Positions 60,223 through 64,000 of a stretch of DNA of 64,000 bases are shown in pieces. The translations under genes and the position numbers were made by a program. The notes beneath the pieces were generated by a model. That model saw nothing but the letters and a program-made list of their open reading frames with translations. It was not told where the DNA came from and did not search any database. This DNA is from Gnetum montanum (taxonomy: Eukaryota; Streptophyta; Gnetopsida; Gnetales; Gnetaceae): the NCBI GenBank assembly GCA_015680685.1, contig MNCI01013909.1, positions 191,142 through 255,141 on the forward strand, written 5' to 3'. The stretch's first letter is position 1; each line of letters opens with the position of its first letter.

Positions 60223-63075
60223 ATGGCACCCAAACCAAGGCATCCAAGGGACGAAGGACCGTCACAACCGAGGCACAAGCACCCACGTATGGGAAGGGGA
60301 CATGGAATGCAACTACTAGAGTATGCGGAGGGCTCCCATGCAACTGGGCCCTTCCGCGAACAACTTGATGTGGGTTTTGTCCCCAGATTCCCAAAGAGGA
60401 GATTCTTGGCGTGCAATCGCTAGGGGATGAGACGCCTGGGATAGCACCTGGCTTGAGGTCACATTGACCCAAGCTTGCCTTGATGCTATCACGCCACGCA
60501 AGGTGTAACAGACGGTCCTCCAAGAGTTGAATTTTGGACCATTCCTCGAGCATGCTCAAGAAGATGTGAGATTTCAATTGCAGCACTCTCCAATGTGGCC
60601 AATCATCACAACCAATGGTGAGTGGTACTTAGGAGAAACATATCTCTTCTGGACTAATCGGCAGCCAGGGTCAAGAGTAAGAACCAAGGACATATATGTC
60701 TCTTACTCTTCAGAAGCAATAGCACAAGCTCTGGGGTTGCCCGAAACTAGGGTAGATGTAGTGGAAATTCCTAAACAAGCCGATCTAGAGGTGAAGGTGC
60801 AATGGATCAGAAGGTGCTATGGGGTTGAGTGCAAGGAATTCGGCTCCTTGACCATGGTGGAGAGAGTCTATTCAAAGATAGTGTCTTACCATCTGAATCC
60901 AACAGTAAGACCAAGCAAAATCACTGCCTTCTCTGCTCGTACATGTGTCACCTTGAGTGGGAAGTTTTCCATGAGTCTTCCACAGCTATTTTTTTTGGAG
61001 ATTGAAAAAAGGTTCACAGATAATGAACGTGGAAGACGAGCTCTCCCCTTTCCCTACCTCATCCGAAAGTTATGCAAATGGGCAAGGATAGCACGATATT
61101 CTATCGACATCATCCGGCACACCCCAATTGCCTTGTGGCGAGAAATGATGAAAGAAAAAACTCCTACCACCACATAGATAGAGGAAGAGTAGCAGCCACC
61201 TCCACCACGTGTGCAAACAATGCAGCCAGGCTCACAAACAACAACAACATACATCCACGAGATCCGAAAAATGCTCTCAAGTCAGCGAGAGCCATCTGGT
61301 AGAACTGGTGGAGGAGATGATCCTTTGGTCTATCGCCATGCCATGAGCCACTTGGAGCAAGTGGCACAATTAGTTAGCTTTCTTGAAAGGGTAGGGCTAA
61401 TATTTTCCGCTGCCCAAGCATCCATTCCAACCAGAACAGATCCAAGCATCAGAGACGTATCAACTGCAACCCAGCAGTTATTCCCTGAAATCTTGGGGAA
61501 TGCTGCTACTTTCTCGATACACTTGGAGGATGGTGAGGGGGCGATGGTCCTGGTGATGTAGCACCAGGGACAAGAAGTTATGGCCGAAGTGGTTGTTGAT
61601 ACCATTGCTACCACTCTCAATGCACCAGCAGCACCTGTACCAAACATCCATGGACTACAAGATGTACAGGTGTCTACCAGAACTTCACGTAGCAAGATTG
61701 ATGCAGCCCAACATAAAGAAATGTTGGACCGACTGGTAGGAATCGGGCAATCGCTTCCGAATGTCTTCAACCTTTCAAACAACATCATTGCAACCAGTCA
61801 GAGTTGCTATCGGCAAGGGGCAAGAGCCTTGTTTTGGAGGGGCAACTCGAAGTCGCCCAAGCTGCTTACCAACGCTTGGCAATGGAGGTTGCCCAATTAA
61901 TAGCCCAGTTTGCCGATCCAGCCATCCTCGACCGTGAAATCACTAGAGATGAAGCTTTTTAATAGCTTCAACTTAAACTTCAGGTTGTTGAGGATGAAAG
62001 GGAGACGTCGATCCTAGAGAAGTCCATAGCAGACGCCCGAGCATATCACTTAGAGAGGAACTTGGTAGAGGTTCGCCAGGAGAACGTGCAGCTGACCACA
62101 GAAGTTCATCGCCTATGCAATGTTGGTGCAGAGAACGTGCACATGAAAGATTTTATCCACCAACAATAGGAGGAGCTAGCCAGGGTGAACGCAGATATGA
62201 GAAGGTTGGCTACTAAGAATCAGAATCTATCAATGGAGGAGGTTTGGGCATTGCGATAGAAGTCTGCAATCAAAATTGCTGCTTGGAAGAACAAGGCCCT
62301 AAATTTTGAAAGAGTCAAAAATCATTACAAGGATCAAGTGGGATTGTAGAAGGAGGTAAATGAGAAGCACATTCAAGTCGCTAAAGCCTAGATGAACCAA
62401 GTGCTCCAGTAGCTCTGAGAAGGAGGCAATGTATGGCCATCCATCTTTGATGGATTGAACACCTACAACAAAGCGAAAATCTGCCTAAAGGAGCTGTAAA
62501 TTGAAGAAATGATAGAATACATGGAGTTAGCCAACCTTAGGTATGCAAACCTTGCTATGCTCACAGCCAGGAGACCGCGGTCAGGGTTAGAGAAACAAGT
62601 GGCTGCCTCGTATTCTCTATAAAAGGGTGAGTTCCAGGTGCACAAGGTAACAAAATAGAAGTTGGCAACAGCAAACGCGGAACTTGAGGTCCTCCATACA
62701 AGCTTTGAAGGCCAACGTACCATTGTGGAGGACCTGGGCCGAAGAATGAGTGACTACTAGTAATTGCAAGCATCAATCTGAGCATTCGATATCGAATGCA
62801 AATAGTTCGCAGCCTGGTTTGTCAATTTGAAAGAACTCATTCCGGTGCTGCCTTGCCCTTGGGAAATTCCAGTTCCAACACACATTGGAGAAGCTGCCTA
62901 GACCGTGAATGACCCTAGAAGCAAAGAAGAAAAAATGAGGGTTCTCTTGGAGGATTTCCGGCTGTCTCCAGAAGTTGCAGCTGCTACGGTGCTACCGACA
63001 TCTGTGCCACCACCAATGCATAGGCCAGAGGCTGGAGAAGATCCGTTAGAACCACTGCCCCCAGGGACAGTGTGA
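60223..63075 (+). pseudogene. 3' ORF of element A: plant-transposon-like domain plus coiled coil, broken
   Basis: ATG 60223 (MAPKPRHPRDEGPSQPRHKH) follows directly on TGTTTTCAG. A frameshift lies between 60423 and 60527. From 60527 one frame runs to 61900 with three stops. It includes ITTNGEWYLGETYLFWTNRQ, DIYVSYSSEAIAQALGLPE, CVTLSGKFSMSLPQLFFLEI and LPFPYLIRKLCKWARI, the best copy of the domain seen also in B and D. Then come long heptad-rich helices (about 61880-62420: ERNLVEVRQENVQLTTEVHR and similar), ELANLRYANLAMLTARRP, and a Pro-rich tail to PLPPGTV before TGA near 63073. No membrane segment is seen, so an envelope role is not supported. Function unknown. Confidence 0.75.
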
Positions 63076-63302
63076 TCTCCTCTAGCTATTTTGTACATCT
63101 TCCTACACTGCAGAGGACCAGCAAGGTGTTCAATTTTTCTATGAACACCACCATTTTTGTAATTTTTCCTCCTCTGTAACTCGGGCACTTGGTAAAGTCC
63201 TATTGTGTCATGTGTGTGTCATTTATGTGTTTAAATTACGTGTGTTGTAAATAAGAATCCATACCTTCCAAATTGTAAAGTAACTTGAGGATGAGTTTTT
63301 GC

Positions 63303-63317
63303 TTAGTTGTGGGGGTA
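63303..63317 (+). other. 3' polypurine tract of element A
   Basis: TTAGTTGTGGGGGTA directly precedes TGATGAAGTG of the right LTR. Confidence 0.85.
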
Positions 63318-64000
63318 TGATGAAGTGTCAAAAGTCAATGTGTCGACTAGGCTGCGTATATGGGGCCGAGTATATGCGGTCGCGTCAACGTGGGCTCGTC
63401 GACGTAGCCACCCTACGTTGACGTGGCCCCATTTCCACAGCCACCCTTCCTAGCCTATAAATATGAGGGCCTTCCACCTCATTTAGGCATCTTTTTGAGT
63501 AGTTTTAGCAAGGCCCTCATATTTATAGGCTAGGAAGGGTGGCTCCCGCAAGAGATAGAATATTTTCCAAGTGCCCGCAGTAGGTGTATGAAAAGCGATC
63601 GGATCTTTATTCGAGTGTTGATGTATCTAAGCCCATTGGCGTGATGGAAATAAAGATGAACTATTCATGCAATCCTTGCAGCATTTGGACTTAGTTATTT
63701 CATGCATTTAATAGTTTTACATGTTTATGGTTTATTAATTACTTGTTGATGCTTTACTAGTTACTTGTTGATTAATTATGTTTTTATTATTATAATTGCA
63801 ATCATTATTGTTCATTCATAGTTCATTAAAGACATAAGTAAGACCATATCGAACGTAATCCAAACACTTGGTAAGCCCAGCGACGCTTAACGTCTGGTAA
63901 CCCAGCAGTGTTAGGAAATGCTCAGAATGTGCTTGGAAGATGGGACCGGATACTTATGCTAGGAGTAATTAGAATCTAAACTAGGATACTTAGAGATTAG
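63318..64000 (+). repeat. 3' LTR of element A, cut by the window end
   Basis: It matches 50965 onward for about 680 bp. TATAAATA is at 63456-63463. At 63510-63543 a short stretch of the 5' LTR is replaced by an inverted copy of the sequence around the TATA box. U3 differences from the other LTR are dense and almost all transitions, while R/U5 is much closer. Confidence 0.92.
63438..63544. repeat. Inverted copy of the TATA region inside the 3' LTR of A
   Basis: 63439-63473 (CCACCCTTCCTAGCCTATAA and on to GGGCCTT) recurs as its reverse complement at 63510-63543, about 37 bp downstream. It replaces the segment AAGCTCTTGCAGTTTTCTCT found at the same place in the 5' LTR (51149-51178). Confidence 0.88.

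Larger units (their letters stand above)
50965..64000 (+). mobile_element. Athila-like element A, complete except for the end of its 3' LTR
   Basis: LTR (50965-51902), tRNA-Asp primer site, gag, protease, RT, RNase H, integrase, spacer, 3' ORF, polypurine tract and second LTR (63318 onward) are present. The element inserted into minus-strand element E; the base before it ends CCAGG, a possible duplication whose partner is outside the window. Pol has the longest open piece in the window (56088-57188, 366 codons), but stops at conserved Gln/Trp positions and frameshifts disable it. A run of Ns (59952-60053) lies before the 3' ORF. Confidence 0.92.

Noticed and set aside
60223-63075. Envelope gene interpretation of the 3' ORF
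   Set aside because: No signal peptide, furin-like site or transmembrane stretch is visible in A, B or D. Heptad-rich soluble helices dominate instead.
1-64000. tRNA, rRNA or CRISPR-like features
   Set aside because: No full cloverleaf, rRNA core sequence or regularly spaced short repeats with unique spacers were found. tRNA-like boxes fit SINE remnants better.

Overview
The window reads as nuclear DNA of a seed plant with a large, repeat-rich genome. A gymnosperm or conifer is my best guess, because one gene has a 12.8-kb intron packed with retroelements, but the sequence alone does not prove it. It holds one credible protein-coding gene. Almost everything else is decayed retroelements: several Athila-like Ty3/gypsy elements, one Tat-like Ty3/gypsy element, LINE fragments and a few SINE-like remnants.

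Layout. 1-1750: 5' end of a minus-strand Athila-like element (F). 1751-3583: AT-rich spacer. 3589-26763: Athila-like element B, bounded by a perfect 5-bp target duplication (ACATT). Its reverse transcriptase domain is split by a nested Tat-like element C (8695 to about 18707). 26764-28860: spacer with a 123-bp tandem duplication. 29085-46671: a four-exon gene for a SpoU/TrmH-family RNA 2'-O-ribose methyltransferase (366 codons, intact frame, GT-AG introns). Its third intron holds two LINE fragments, one of them split by element D (36516-44459), an Athila-like element that has lost pol. 46672-48930: 3' flank with a LINE remnant. 48931-50964: 3' end of minus-strand element E. 50965-64000: element A, an Athila-like element with both LTRs, the second cut by the window end.

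The Athila-like elements A, B and D share one architecture. They have TGATGA...TCATCA-type LTRs with a GCCTATAAATA promoter and an AATAAA signal, and a tRNA-Asp primer site. Gag carries a CX2CX3HX4C zinc knuckle and a Tyr/Gln/Pro-rich tail. In A and B this is followed by pol in the order protease, RT, RNase H, integrase. All three then have a G-rich tract, a long spacer, and a second gene starting MAPK/MASK that encodes a plant-transposon-like domain plus a long coiled coil.

The most interesting signal is that this 3' gene seems to have its own transcription unit. In A and in B the spacer before it contains a copy of that element's own LTR U3 motif followed by a TATA box, and in A and D the start codon directly follows an intron-acceptor-like AG. 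A second polypurine-tract-like sequence also sits just behind integrase. Together these suggest a composite retroelement with an internal LTR-derived promoter.

Two places (38107 and 40191/40439) have single Ns flanked by exact direct or inverted repeats and look like assembly joins. A run of 102 Ns lies at 59952-60053.
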